A stretch of 64,000 bases of DNA from Maribacter flavus (GCF_008386635.1 NZ_VUOE01000001.1:868001-932000); one strand, 5' to 3'. Positions 17,744 to 27,243 are shown, numbered from the stretch's first letter. Notes: a model not told the origin generated them from the sequence alone. Numbers and translations are program-made.

Positions 17744-17819
17744 TTGAAGTAGTTTGAAGCCGTAATAGATTTTCTATTGCATATTTTGGGTTTAAGGATT
17801 ACCAAAAGGGTTGAAACTA

Positions 17820-17853
17820 AAAAGAGTCCGACTTTGTGAAGCCAGACTCTTTT
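17820..17853. terminator. orphan terminator-like hairpin
   Basis: Arms AAAAGAGTC (17820-17828) and GACTCTTTT (17845-17853), with an inner CTT/AAG pairing. It has A/T flanks on both sides and so could work in either direction, but no gene ends here. Confidence 0.45.
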
Positions 17854-18149
17854 ACGAGAACACTATATGAAAATGAAAAATTATTTACTTCTTTATTTTG
17901 ATGTAAATGTAGCAGCTTTCCTTTCGCTCAAGAACTATTTGTTGTGAGTGAAGTGCTATTTGTTGTCAAACCAACTTAAATTGTGGTTTGCCGAAATTTC
18001 CTTCAACATAAGCGGCCAATCTCAGCTGATTCTTACTAGCGCTATGGGAAAATAGCTTAACAATCAGATAACTAAAAGATAAGTTACACCTAACCGAAAT
18101 AGCGCGTTAAAGCATCAATTTTGTAGTCGGAGATTTTCTTTGTATGAAA

Positions 18150-18169
18150 CCCTCATCGAGGGATTTTTT
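18150..18169 (+). terminator. orphan terminator-like hairpin with T-run
   Basis: CCCTC (18150-18154), loop ATC, GAGGG (18158-18162), then A and seven Ts. It has the form of a plus-strand intrinsic terminator although no upstream gene is visible, which leaves room for an unannotated transcript in 17.9-18.15 kb. Confidence 0.45.
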
Positions 18170-18346
18170 AGGGTGAACTATATATCTCACTTAAAGGAAA
18201 TATTCATTTAGGGATCTCTTATACTTTATATGAACCTGTGAAAATAAGACTGAAACCTCTTACTTCATTTTCCTCAAGTTTTTCAGTAAACTCACCGGTA
18301 AGTCTATCATACTTAAGAAAAAATCACCACCAATTCATCGACCCTT

Positions 18347-19207
18347 ATGAAAAAAAGACCTGTTGATATCGTGGTCATATCAGATGTGCATTTAGGCACC
18401 TATGGATGCCATGCCAACGAACTATTGCAATACCTCAAGTCAATTGCTCCCAAGGAAGTTATACTAAACGGTGACATTATTGACATTTGGCAGTTCAGTA
18501 AGCGCTTCTGGCCCAAATCGCATATGAAGGTGGTCAAATACCTTATGGGCTGGATCACAAAGGGCATCAAAGTGCATTACATTACAGGGAACCACGATGA
18601 AATGCTACGAAAATTTACGGGCTTTCAAATGGGTTCCTTAAGTATTGTCAACAAAGTGGTTTTGCCCGTTCACGGTAAAAAAGCATGGTTTTTTCACGGG
18701 GATGTCTTTGATGTGACCATGCAGCATTCCAAGTGGGTCGCCAAACTTGGGGCCAAGGGCTATGACTTTTTGATTCTGTTGAACAAGGGTATTAACTTTA
18801 TCAGCAAACAATTGGGACGCGGACCTATTTCCATGTCCAAAAAAATAAAGAACGGCGTAAAATCCGCAGTCAAATTCATCAACAACTTTGAAACGACGGC
18901 CTCTGAAATAGCCATAGAAAATGGCTATGAATACGTTGTATGCGGACATATTCATCAACCCGAAATTCGCAAAATTTCTACGGATAAAGGAGAAGTAACC
19001 TACCTAAATTCTGGGGATTGGATAGAAAACCTAACTGCGTTGGAATACAACCACGGTCAATGGGAGCTCTACTCCTTTTACAATGATAAGGGCATACAAA
19101 ATCAATTGGAGGATCCTCATGAGGAACATCCGGTCCTTGAAAGGGCCGAACTGTTCCAAAGCCTTTTGGATGAATTCAGGACAAGCGGATTGGTAAAACT
19201 AAAATAA
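18347..19207 (+). CDS. LpxH-like metallophosphoesterase
   Basis: 286 residues with the calcineurin-like phosphoesterase set in order: SDVHLG, NGDIID, TGNHDE, and GHIHQP, which bind a two-metal centre. This is the UDP-2,3-diacylglucosamine diphosphatase-like family, whose best known member LpxH cleaves UDP-diacylglucosamine in lipid A synthesis. Members next to glycosyltransferases may act on other lipid or sugar diphosphates. No signal peptide is present. It leads a three-gene run, with 14 bases to the next gene. Confidence 0.88.
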   Translation: MKKRPVDIVVISDVHLGTYGCHANELLQYLKSIAPKEVILNGDIIDIWQFSKRFWPKSHMKVVKYLMGWITKGIKVHYITGNHDEMLRKFTGFQMGSLSIVNKVVLPVHGKKAWFFHGDVFDVTMQHSKWVAKLGAKGYDFLILLNKGINFISKQLGRGPISMSKKIKNGVKSAVKFINNFETTASEIAIENGYEYVVCGHIHQPEIRKISTDKGEVTYLNSGDWIENLTALEYNHGQWELYSFYNDKGIQNQLEDPHEEHPVLERAELFQSLLDEFRTSGLVKLK

Positions 19208-19221
19208 TACGACAGAAGTTT

Positions 19222-20217
19222 ATGCGGGTATTATATGCCATTCAAGGTACCGGAAACGGCCATTTAAGCAGGGCAAGGGACGTAATTCCGGCCCTGCTCG
19301 ATGAAAATATAGACCTGGATATCCTAATCAGTGGTACACAGGCCGATATAGACTTACCCTATACGATAAAATACCGATGCAAGGGATTGAGTTTCATATT
19401 CGGCAAAAAAGGGGGTGTGGATATGTGGAAGACCTACGTAAAATCGAACACCTTGCGATTGCAAAAGGAAATCCGAAGCATTCCGGTCCAGGACTACCAT
19501 TTGATCATCAATGATTTTGAACCTGTTTCCGCATGGGCCTGCAAACTGGCGGAAAAGCCTTGCTTTAGTTTCAGCCATCAATCGGCCGTACTATCCAAAA
19601 ACGCCCCCAAACCAAAGAAAAAGGACAGCTTGGGTAAAATGATACTAAAGAACTATGCGCCCGGCAGCCATCACTTTGGACTGCATTTTAAATCCTATGA
19701 CGAGGGTATTTTTACGCCCATTATCAGGGCCGATATTCGTAATGCAAACGTTTACGAGGGGGAACACTACACGGTCTATCTTCCATCCTACAGTGATGGA
19801 AAAATCATTCATTTTCTTTCACAAATACCCAATGTAAAGTGGGATGTATTTTCCAAGCACAACAACCGGGAAACGGTCACCAAGAATTTGAGCATACGCC
19901 CCATTACCAATGAAGCCTTTGTGCAAAGTATGGCCACTAGCAAGGGTGTTCTATGCGGGGCAGGTTTTGAAACGCCAGCGGAAGCACTTTATATGCAAAA
20001 GAAGCTACTCGTAGTTCCTATGAAAGGTCAATATGAACAACAATGCAATGCGGCCGCTTTGCAGGAAATGAACATTCCCGTCATAAAATCCTTAAAGGAA
20101 AAGCACCTGCCCAAGGTCATGGATTGGGTGGAATCCAATAAAAAAATTGAAGTAGATTACCCCAATATTACCAGTGAAATAGTTCAAAAACTACTTCAGA
20201 AAAGCTTGCAGGAATAA
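19222..20217 (+). CDS. GT28-like glycosyltransferase family protein
   Basis: 331 residues starting with a nucleotide-sugar-type loop YAIQGTGNGHLSRA. The C-terminal half contains GVLCGAGFETPAEALYMQKK followed by PMKGQYEQQCNA, the pattern of GT-B enzymes related to MurG and monogalactosyldiacylglycerol synthase. The family is often called MJ1255-like. It probably transfers a sugar to a lipid or polyprenyl acceptor at the inner face of the membrane. It lies between a phosphoesterase and a GH1 enzyme in one operon (gaps 14 and 8 bases). Confidence 0.82.
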   Translation: MRVLYAIQGTGNGHLSRARDVIPALLDENIDLDILISGTQADIDLPYTIKYRCKGLSFIFGKKGGVDMWKTYVKSNTLRLQKEIRSIPVQDYHLIINDFEPVSAWACKLAEKPCFSFSHQSAVLSKNAPKPKKKDSLGKMILKNYAPGSHHFGLHFKSYDEGIFTPIIRADIRNANVYEGEHYTVYLPSYSDGKIIHFLSQIPNVKWDVFSKHNNRETVTKNLSIRPITNEAFVQSMATSKGVLCGAGFETPAEALYMQKKLLVVPMKGQYEQQCNAAALQEMNIPVIKSLKEKHLPKVMDWVESNKKIEVDYPNITSEIVQKLLQKSLQE

Positions 20218-20225
20218 GTCTCCAA

Positions 20226-21572
20226 ATGACGAAAAAGATTCACTCCTCAGATTTTGGCAAGAATTTTATTTGGGGGGTCTCCACGGCCGCTTTCCAGATT
20301 GAGGGGGCCCATGACAAACATGGCAAAGGGCCCTCCATTTGGGACGTTTTTACCTCAAGGAAGGGAAAAATTCGCGGAAACGATACGGCCAAAACCAGTT
20401 GTGATTTTTACCACAGGTACAAGGAAGATATCGACCTGATGAAATCCTTGAATATCCCAAATTTTAGGTTCTCCATTTCCTGGAGCAGGATATTGCCTAC
20501 GGGCACGGGTAAAATAAATACGGAGGGAATTGCCTTCTACAATAGGGTCATCGACTATTGCCTGGAACAGGACATAACTCCTTGGATCACTTTATACCAT
20601 TGGGACCTACCCCACGAGCTTGAGTTGAAGGGAGGATGGACCAACAGGGAAATCCTGGATTGGTTCGAGGAATACACTAAGGTTTGCGCCCAATCCTTTG
20701 GCGACCGGGTCAAACATTGGATGGTACTGAACGAACCTATGGTGTTTACCGGCGGTGGCTATTTTTTGGGAGTCCACGCCCCGGGAAAAAAAGGAATGCG
20801 CAATTTTCTTCCTGCCGTTCATCACGCGCAATTGTCTCAAGCGGTTGGGGGACGCATGATTCGAAAATGGATTCACGATGCAAAAATTGGAACTACATAC
20901 TCCTGTTCCTACATTGTACCAAAAAACAAATCACCAAGGAACATCAGGGCGGCAAAAAGGGTGGATGCCCTTTTAAACCGACTCTTCATAGAGCCCGTCC
21001 TAGGTCTGGGCTATCCCGAAAAAGATTTGCCGATCTTAATAAAACTAAAGCCTTTTATCCTACCCGGGGATATGGGAAAAAGCCAATTTGAATTTGACTT
21101 CATCGGCATACAAAATTATACGAGGGAGGTCGTACAACACAGTTATTTTATACCTTATATCAAAGCTAAAATCATTGAAGCACCGAAAAGAAAGGTAATT
21201 ACCACGTTGATGGATTGGGAAGTATATCCACCCAGTATCTATGAAATGATACGCAAATACAGTGAGTATTGTACTATGCCGAATCTTATCATCACCGAGA
21301 ACGGGGCCGCATTTCAGGATACGTTCACGGAGGGAAAAATAAAGGACAAGAAAAGACAAAAGTTCCTTAAGGACCACTTGGAGCAAGTGCTAAAAGCCAA
21401 AAAGAAAGGCCTAAACGTTCATGGATACTTCGTGTGGACGCTCACGGATAATTTTGAGTGGGCCGAAGGCTACCACCCCGGTTTTGGTTTGGTCCACGTT
21501 GATTTCAAAACGCAAAAACGCACCGTGAAAAAATCGGGAAAGTGGTATAAAAACTTTTTAAAGGATTCCTAG
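20226..21572 (+). CDS. GH1 family beta-glycosidase
   Basis: 448 residues, the normal GH1 length. The N-terminal FIWGVSTAAFQIEGA, the acid/base Glu in LNEP (E170) and the nucleophile Glu in ITENG (E358) are all intact, and the C-terminal WTLTDNFEWAEGY loop is present. It retains beta-glucosides or related beta-glycosides as substrates. No signal peptide is seen, so it acts in the cytoplasm on imported disaccharides or on a product of the neighbouring glycosyltransferase. It is the last gene of the operon. Confidence 0.93.
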   Translation: MTKKIHSSDFGKNFIWGVSTAAFQIEGAHDKHGKGPSIWDVFTSRKGKIRGNDTAKTSCDFYHRYKEDIDLMKSLNIPNFRFSISWSRILPTGTGKINTEGIAFYNRVIDYCLEQDITPWITLYHWDLPHELELKGGWTNREILDWFEEYTKVCAQSFGDRVKHWMVLNEPMVFTGGGYFLGVHAPGKKGMRNFLPAVHHAQLSQAVGGRMIRKWIHDAKIGTTYSCSYIVPKNKSPRNIRAAKRVDALLNRLFIEPVLGLGYPEKDLPILIKLKPFILPGDMGKSQFEFDFIGIQNYTREVVQHSYFIPYIKAKIIEAPKRKVITTLMDWEVYPPSIYEMIRKYSEYCTMPNLIITENGAAFQDTFTEGKIKDKKRQKFLKDHLEQVLKAKKKGLNVHGYFVWTLTDNFEWAEGYHPGFGLVHVDFKTQKRTVKKSGKWYKNFLKDS

Positions 21573-21582
21573 CAATTGGATA

Positions 21583-21616
21583 AAAAAAAAAGAAAAGCCG
21601 ATGCTCCCATCGGCTT
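21583..21616 (-). terminator. intrinsic terminator of the acyl-CoA dehydrogenase gene
   Basis: Arms AAGCCGATG (21595-21603) and CATCGGCTT (21608-21616). The T-run follows only on the minus strand (A-rich 21583-21594 on plus), so it mainly ends the minus-strand acyl-CoA dehydrogenase transcript. Confidence 0.8.
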
Positions 21617-21719
21617 AAGCTAACTAACTCAAAAATTACATGAATCTTAATTACACGCAGGGCAAAAATAAGACCCTATTTTTGAGGATATGTTAAGATA
21701 ACCTAAGCAATTTGTTATC

Positions 21720-22898
21720 TTATTTAAAGGCCTGATGCCCCGTAATATCCGCTCCTGTAATCAAGAGATGAATATCATGGGTACCCTCATAGGTAATGAC
21801 ACTCTCCAAATTCATCATGTGGCGCATGATGCTGTAGTCCCCGGTAATGCCCATACCGCCCAAAACTTGTCGGGCTTCCCTGGCTATGTTGATGGCCATT
21901 TCCACATTGTTCCGTTTTGCCATGGAAATCTGGGCCGTTGTGGCCCTACCTTCGTTCTTTAACTGCCCTAGACGGAATGCCAACAATTGTGCCTTGGTGA
22001 TTTCGGTAATCATTTCGGCCAATTTTTTCTGTTGCAATTGAAAAGCGGCGATTGGCTTGCCAAATTGCATCCGCTCCTTCGCATATCGCAAGGCCGTATC
22101 ATAGCAATCCATGGCAGCTCCAATGGCGCCCCATGAAATTCCATATCGGGCAGAGTCCAAGCAACCCAATGGCGCTCCTAGACCCGATTTGTTCGGTAAC
22201 AAATTCTCCTTGGGCACTTTTACATTGTCGAAAATAAGTTCGCCTGTTGCCGACGCCCTTAGGGACCATTTGTTATGAGTTTCGGGTGTGGAAAATCCTT
22301 CCATGCCCCTTTCCACGATGAGTCCATGGATCCTGCCCTCCTCGTTCTTGGCCCAAACCACGGCAATGTCCGCAAATGGCGAATTGGAGATCCACAATTT
22401 TGCCCCGTTCAACAGATAATGGTCGCCCATAGCCTTAAACTTGGTCTCCATACCGCCCGGATTGGAACCGTGATTGGGTTCCGTTAACCCGAAACAGCCC
22501 ATCATTTCACCGCTTGCCAATTTAGGTAGGTACTTTTTACGCTGTTCCTCAGTTCCATAGGTATAGATTGGATACATCACCAACGAGGACTGCACGGAAG
22601 CTGTGGAACGCACCCCACTGTCCCCGCGCTCTATTTCCTGCATGATAAGCCCATAACTGATCTGATCTAGACCTGCTCCTCCATACTCTTCTGGGATATA
22701 CGGGCCAAACGCCCCTATTTCTGCTAATCCACCAATAATCTGCTTAGGGAATTGGGCCTTTTGGGCATACGTTTCTATAATGGGGGAAATATCCCTTTTT
22801 ACCCATTGCCTAGCGGCATCACGTACCAATTTATGTTCATCGGAGAGTAAGTCATCCAAATTATAATAGTCGGGCGCTTCGAATAAGTCGGTTCTCAT
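21720..22898 (-). CDS. gcdH: glutaryl-CoA dehydrogenase
   Basis: 392 residues of the acyl-CoA dehydrogenase family, closest by eye to glutaryl-CoA dehydrogenase. Shared landmarks include DSGVRSTASVQSSLVM, GCFGLTEPNHGSNP, ARYGISWGAIGA and the catalytic Glu in TYEGTHDIH (E371). FAD-dependent oxidation and decarboxylation of glutaryl-CoA to crotonyl-CoA is part of lysine and tryptophan breakdown. The RxxxSVQSS region is diagnostic compared with short-chain acyl-CoA dehydrogenases. It is transcribed alone, after trmN6. Confidence 0.9.
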   Translation of the reverse strand: MRTDLFEAPDYYNLDDLLSDEHKLVRDAARQWVKRDISPIIETYAQKAQFPKQIIGGLAEIGAFGPYIPEEYGGAGLDQISYGLIMQEIERGDSGVRSTASVQSSLVMYPIYTYGTEEQRKKYLPKLASGEMMGCFGLTEPNHGSNPGGMETKFKAMGDHYLLNGAKLWISNSPFADIAVVWAKNEEGRIHGLIVERGMEGFSTPETHNKWSLRASATGELIFDNVKVPKENLLPNKSGLGAPLGCLDSARYGISWGAIGAAMDCYDTALRYAKERMQFGKPIAAFQLQQKKLAEMITEITKAQLLAFRLGQLKNEGRATTAQISMAKRNNVEMAINIAREARQVLGGMGITGDYSIMRHMMNLESVITYEGTHDIHLLITGADITGHQAFK

Positions 22899-22948
22899 AT
22901 ATAGGATTTATAAGTGACGTAAAAATATAACATTGTAAAAACAATAAG

Positions 22949-23662
22949 TTACATTTTTAGATAAAAGTCCTTGGTCAAGGCCACGTATGCTTCGGTATAT
23001 TCATGCCTTTCCTTTTCGATGGTCAATGTTTCGACTATTGCATCGGCCTTTGTCCTCGAAAATTCTATCAGACTACGCTTTAATGGGGCATCGCTGTGTC
23101 CCCTTACGCTACATATCCTCCAGACGTAAAGACCCGAGGTATTTGCCAGTGCGATAAACTCCTCGGTTTCCTTGTAGGGGATTATGACCGAAAACGTACC
23201 TCTATCGGACAATAACTTGGAAACACTTTCCACCAATTCCGTAAAGGGCAACGTATCGTTCTGGCGCGCCAAGTCCCTTGAGGTATTACCACTGGATACG
23301 GTTTCACTATAAAATGGCGGATTACTTATGATCAAATCATAGACCTCGTCCACTTCATCTACAAACTCGTCCAATCCAGCATGATAGCAGTATAGTCGGT
23401 CGCCCCACGGTGAGGCCTCAAAATTTTCGACACACTGTTCGTAGGCATTTTCATCGATTTCAAGGGCATCGATTGTAGGCGCATCGCATCTTTGAGCCAA
23501 CATTAAGGATAATACACCTGTACCTGCACCAATATCCAAAATGGATTGTGGCTCAAAATCTACGTTCGTCCAAGCGCCTAAAAGGACACCATCGGTCCCT
23601 ATTTTCATCGCACAACGTTCTTGGTCAATTTTAAATTTTTTAAAGCAAAAAGTATCCTTCAA
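22949..23662 (-). CDS. trmN6: tRNA1(Val) (adenine-N6)-methyltransferase
   Basis: 237 residues. SAM-binding motif I DIGAGTG (43-49) and the N6-adenine methyltransferase motif N114-PPF identify the YfiC/TrmN6 family. The N-terminal FCFKKFKIDQ and the MKIGTDGVLLGAW stretch are characteristic. It methylates A37 of tRNA1(Val). It is 50 bases upstream of gcdH in the same direction; functional linkage is not obvious. Confidence 0.9.
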   Translation of the reverse strand: MKDTFCFKKFKIDQERCAMKIGTDGVLLGAWTNVDFEPQSILDIGAGTGVLSLMLAQRCDAPTIDALEIDENAYEQCVENFEASPWGDRLYCYHAGLDEFVDEVDEVYDLIISNPPFYSETVSSGNTSRDLARQNDTLPFTELVESVSKLLSDRGTFSVIIPYKETEEFIALANTSGLYVWRICSVRGHSDAPLKRSLIEFSRTKADAIVETLTIEKERHEYTEAYVALTKDFYLKM

Positions 23663-23777
23663 TGTGTTGTTTTTTGAGGTGTATGAAAATTTTGAAGGGC
23701 CTAGGTTCCAAAAAAAAGGAAAAAACTAAACCCTTGAAAAAATCTTCCGTACATAAACATACATAAAAACAATTATT

Positions 23778-25730
23778 ATGAAACTTAGAAAAACATTCAG
23801 ATTTATCCTGCCCATAGTCATGGGCGCAATGCTCGTTACTTCATGTAGTGATGATGACGGCGATTTTATTCCTCCAATAGTGGACGGAGGCGATTCCGAA
23901 ACCTATCAACTGAGCTCCGTTTCCAACCCCGACATCTCGGGTACAGCCAAAATTATTGACAATGAGGACAACTCCATAACCGTAGAACTGGAACTGCAAA
24001 ATACGCCCAGTGGCGGTATGCATCCGGCCCATATCCATTTCAACACCGCAGTGGAAGGTGGAGATATCGCAATTACCCTGGGTACGGTTGATGGTTCAAC
24101 CGGCATGAGTTCGGTTACGTTTTCAACGCTTGACGACGGTACGCCCATTACCTATGAAGAATTGTTGGATTTTGACGGTTACATCAATGTACATGCCAGT
24201 GCAGATGACCTGGAAACCCTGGTTGCGCAGGGCGATATAGGCCAGAACGAACTGAACGGCGAGACGAAAGTTTACGAACTAGGAAGCGTGGCGATTGAAG
24301 ATATTAGTGGTACCGCTACCTTCGCCGAACGTGTGAACGGGGAAGCGTTGGCCACCATTGTGCTGAACAATACGCCCGCTGATGGCATGCATCCAGGACA
24401 CATTCATATGAACACGGCTGCAGAAGGTGGTGATATTGCCTTCACTTTCAATCCAGTCAATGGTGCTACCGGCATAAGTAATACGAATGTCTCCGCGTTG
24501 GATGATGGCACCGCTTTTGGTTACAACGATGTGCTAACCTATGACGGATATATCAACATTCACCTAAGCGCGGATGACCTCGCTACTTTAGTAGCCCAGG
24601 GGGATATTGGACAAAATGAATTGACCGGTGAGGCCAAAAGCTACGAACTTGGTTCTGTTGACGTTGATGGGATTGATGGTATGGCTACTTTTGAAGAACG
24701 GGTAAACGGTGAAGCCTTGGCAACACTTATGTTGAACAACACCCCTGAAGACGGAACACATCCTGCGCACATTCATATGAATACGGCCGCAGAAGGTGGA
24801 GACATCATCTTTACGTTCAATCCAGTCGATGGTGCTACCGGTATGAGCATGACCAATGTAACCGCGTTGGATGACGATACTTCATTTGGATATGCCCAAG
24901 TATTGGAAGTTGATGGATATATTAATGTTCATTTAAGTGCCGATGATTTGGCCACTTTGGTTGCACAAAGTGATATTGGCCAAAATGAATTGACCGGGGA
25001 AGCCAAAACCTACGAATTAGGTTCCGTTGCAGTACCGACCATCTCTGGTACAGCGACCTTCGAAGAGCGTCTAAATGGAGAGGCTTTGGCAACTATCATG
25101 CTTGAAGGTACCCCAGATGGTGGTATGCACCCCGGACACATACACGCCAATAGCGCGGCGGAAACGGGCGACATTTTATTTACCTTCAATCCCGTGGATG
25201 GAACTACCGGAATGAGCGTGACCAATGTAGCTACCTTGGACGATGACTCGGCTTTTGGATATGATGATGTATTGGAAGTAGACGGATATATCAATATTCA
25301 CTTGAGTGCGGATGATTTGGCCACTTTGGTAGCCCAAGGAGATATTGGCGAAAATGAGCTCACCGGGACCTCCAAAACCTATGCCTTGGCCACAGTAGAT
25401 GTACCAGGAATAAGTGGAAGTGCCACCTTTTTTGAACGTGTAAGCGGAAATGCCCTGACGGTAATCGAACTCACAGGAACCCCGGCAGATGGCGTTCACC
25501 CAGCCCATATCCATGCGAACAGCGCTGCGGAAACCGGTCCGATAATCTTTAGCTTCAATCCCGTTGATGGAACTACGGGGATGAGTAGCACACATGTGGA
25601 AATCTTGGATGACGAGACCCCGTTCAGCTATCAGGATGTGTTGGAAGTAGACGGATATATCAATGTGCATTTAAGTCCGGATGACTTGGCAACCTTGGTT
25701 GCGCAAGCTGACATCGGAATAAATGAGTAA
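23778..25730 (+). CDS. surface lipoprotein with five tandem CHRD-like repeats
   Basis: 650 residues. Lipoprotein signal with lipobox Cys C23 followed by Ser-Asp-Asp-Asp, which resembles the export signal that sends lipoproteins to the cell surface in Bacteroidota. The rest is five consecutive copies of a unit of about 120 residues. Each unit has HPxHIHxN, an A-x-E-x-G-x-I stretch, a FNPVDGxTGMS-like loop and DGYINxHLSxDDLATLVAQ. This is the CHRD (chordin-like) module of unknown ligand. Copies 2-5 are much alike at DNA level and copy 1 is the most diverged, which suggests internal duplication. It has its own bidirectional terminator. Confidence 0.9.
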   Translation: MKLRKTFRFILPIVMGAMLVTSCSDDDGDFIPPIVDGGDSETYQLSSVSNPDISGTAKIIDNEDNSITVELELQNTPSGGMHPAHIHFNTAVEGGDIAITLGTVDGSTGMSSVTFSTLDDGTPITYEELLDFDGYINVHASADDLETLVAQGDIGQNELNGETKVYELGSVAIEDISGTATFAERVNGEALATIVLNNTPADGMHPGHIHMNTAAEGGDIAFTFNPVNGATGISNTNVSALDDGTAFGYNDVLTYDGYINIHLSADDLATLVAQGDIGQNELTGEAKSYELGSVDVDGIDGMATFEERVNGEALATLMLNNTPEDGTHPAHIHMNTAAEGGDIIFTFNPVDGATGMSMTNVTALDDDTSFGYAQVLEVDGYINVHLSADDLATLVAQSDIGQNELTGEAKTYELGSVAVPTISGTATFEERLNGEALATIMLEGTPDGGMHPGHIHANSAAETGDILFTFNPVDGTTGMSVTNVATLDDDSAFGYDDVLEVDGYINIHLSADDLATLVAQGDIGENELTGTSKTYALATVDVPGISGSATFFERVSGNALTVIELTGTPADGVHPAHIHANSAAETGPIIFSFNPVDGTTGMSSTHVEILDDETPFSYQDVLEVDGYINVHLSPDDLATLVAQADIGINE

Positions 25731-25749
25731 ACACGTTTCATTATTTGAT

Positions 25750-25783
25750 AAAATAGGGCGACCAAATTTGGTCGCCCTATTTT
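25750..25783. terminator. bidirectional terminator between CHRD protein and sulfatase
   Basis: A perfect 34-base palindrome: 17-base arms from AAAATAGGG (25750) to the mirror end CCCTATTTT (25783), with A- and T-rich flanks. It lies between convergent genes and fits termination in both directions. Confidence 0.9.
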
Positions 25784-25800
25784 ATTATAAAAAAATCATT

Positions 25801-27243
25801 TTATCGTACCCTAGCTGGCTCCCTGCGTTCACTGCCTTCCATTCCAGTAAGGCTATCTCCCAATTCGGCCCGCATGGCATCGGCCATAGCGGTAATTTCT
25901 GAAATAATCTCCGGATGTAAATCCGCAATGTTGGTGGTCTCACTAACATCGGCCTCCAAATCATACAGTTCAATATCTTTTAGTTTCACCATTTTATAAT
26001 CTCCTGGCAGCCCGTCCTTACCGGGTTCTTGACCTTCCATGGTTCTATAGGTATGGGGAAAATAAAGTTTCCATTTTCCATAGCGCACCCCAAAGAGTTC
26101 ATTGACGCGATAGTAATAGAAATAGGCCTTTTGGGGACTATTGTCGGTTTCACCCGTAAAGAGGCCCCAAGCGCTTTTACCATCGATTTTCTTTTGGGGC
26201 AATTGTGAATTTGTTGCCTCGGCAATGGTAGGTAAAATATCGATGGACATGACAGGTGCATCCACCACCCTATTGGATGGGATTTTCTTGGGGTATTTCA
26301 CCAAAAAAGGTTCGCGCTGGCCGCCTTCCCAAGCAGTACCTTTGCCTTCCCTGAGCGGATAGGCACTCCCCGCATGGTTGCCGTAGGAAAGCCAAGGCCC
26401 GTTATCCGAAGTAAAAATCACTATGGTATTTTCGGTCAGTGCGTTTTCCTCCAAGGCCCTTAGGATTTCCCCAACGGACCAGTCCAACTCCATGATAACG
26501 TCACCGTACAAACCCCTTCCGGATTTCCCCTTAAATTTATCGGATACAAATAAGGGAACATGTGGTTGTGGATGGGGCACGTAAAGAAAAAATGGCTTCT
26601 CTTTATTTTTGTTGATAAAATCCACGCTCCTTTCGGTAATGCTTTTTGTGAGGTCTGATTGGTCCGTTAGCGTGTCCAGTATTTTTTCGTTTTCGTACAA
26701 CGGTAAAGGACCGAAATTGAACACAGGCCCTTGCTGCGGATGCAATGGCCACATATCATTGGAATAGGGAATACCAAAATATTCATCAAATCCATGATTA
26801 TTGGGCATCAATTCAGGCGCATCGCCCAAATGCCATTTCCCAAAAATTCCGGTAGTATATCCCTGGGACTTGAGCATTTCGGCCAAGGTAGTTTCCTCAG
26901 GGTTCAATCCGATCTCGCTATTGGGCATCAATGCATTGTGGATGCCGATTCTATTGGGGTAGCATCCGGTAAGAATACCGGCCCTAGATGCGGAACAGAC
27001 CGCCTGTGCAGCATAAAAACTAGTGAGCTTCAGTCCCTCCTTGGCCATTTGGTCCAAATTAGGGGTAGCGATGTCATCGGCTCCAAAAACACCTACATCA
27101 TTGTATCCCTGGTCATCTGTAAAAATTAAAACGACATTAGGTGGCTGAACTTCTTTTGAAGTTGATTTTTGTGGTCTCTCTTGACAAGAACACATAGTAA
27201 TCAGCATTAAAAAGACAAATCCTTTAAAATTTAATTGTTTCAT
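25801..27243 (-). CDS. S1-family sulfatase, lipoprotein
   Basis: 480 residues. A lipoprotein signal ends at MCSC (Cys 18 or 20). The catalytic motif C83-S-A-S-R87 is the CxAxR form whose Cys is converted to formylglycine by a maturase. The metal-site residues FTDDQG (41-46) and a later FTSDNG region are present. Family knowledge: S1 sulfatases remove sulfate esters from marine algal polysaccharides or host glycans; the substrate cannot be read here. It is divergent from the haem-binding dehydrogenase-like gene and convergent with the CHRD gene. Confidence 0.92.
   Translation of the reverse strand: MKQLNFKGFVFLMLITMCSCQERPQKSTSKEVQPPNVVLIFTDDQGYNDVGVFGADDIATPNLDQMAKEGLKLTSFYAAQAVCSASRAGILTGCYPNRIGIHNALMPNSEIGLNPEETTLAEMLKSQGYTTGIFGKWHLGDAPELMPNNHGFDEYFGIPYSNDMWPLHPQQGPVFNFGPLPLYENEKILDTLTDQSDLTKSITERSVDFINKNKEKPFFLYVPHPQPHVPLFVSDKFKGKSGRGLYGDVIMELDWSVGEILRALEENALTENTIVIFTSDNGPWLSYGNHAGSAYPLREGKGTAWEGGQREPFLVKYPKKIPSNRVVDAPVMSIDILPTIAEATNSQLPQKKIDGKSAWGLFTGETDNSPQKAYFYYYRVNELFGVRYGKWKLYFPHTYRTMEGQEPGKDGLPGDYKMVKLKDIELYDLEADVSETTNIADLHPEIISEITAMADAMRAELGDSLTGMEGSERREPARVR

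Larger units (their letters stand above)
17613..18346. other. gene-free stretch with hairpins
   Basis: No convincing reading frame on either strand for over 700 bases. It holds a long composite hairpin (17668-17743), a terminator-like inverted repeat (17820-17853), an 11-base direct repeat CTATTTGTTGT (17935-17945 and 17956-17966, 21-base period), a short hairpin GCTAT/ATAGC (18041-18056) and another terminator-like hairpin (18150-18169). The pattern suggests a decayed mobile element or lost gene, or an unrecognised non-coding RNA. The last part must also carry the promoter of the next operon. Confidence 0.55.

Noticed and set aside
22932-22945. Hairpin ATTGT-AAAA-ACAAT between trmN6 and gcdH
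   Set aside because: Only five A/T-rich pairs and no T-run; too weak to call a terminator.
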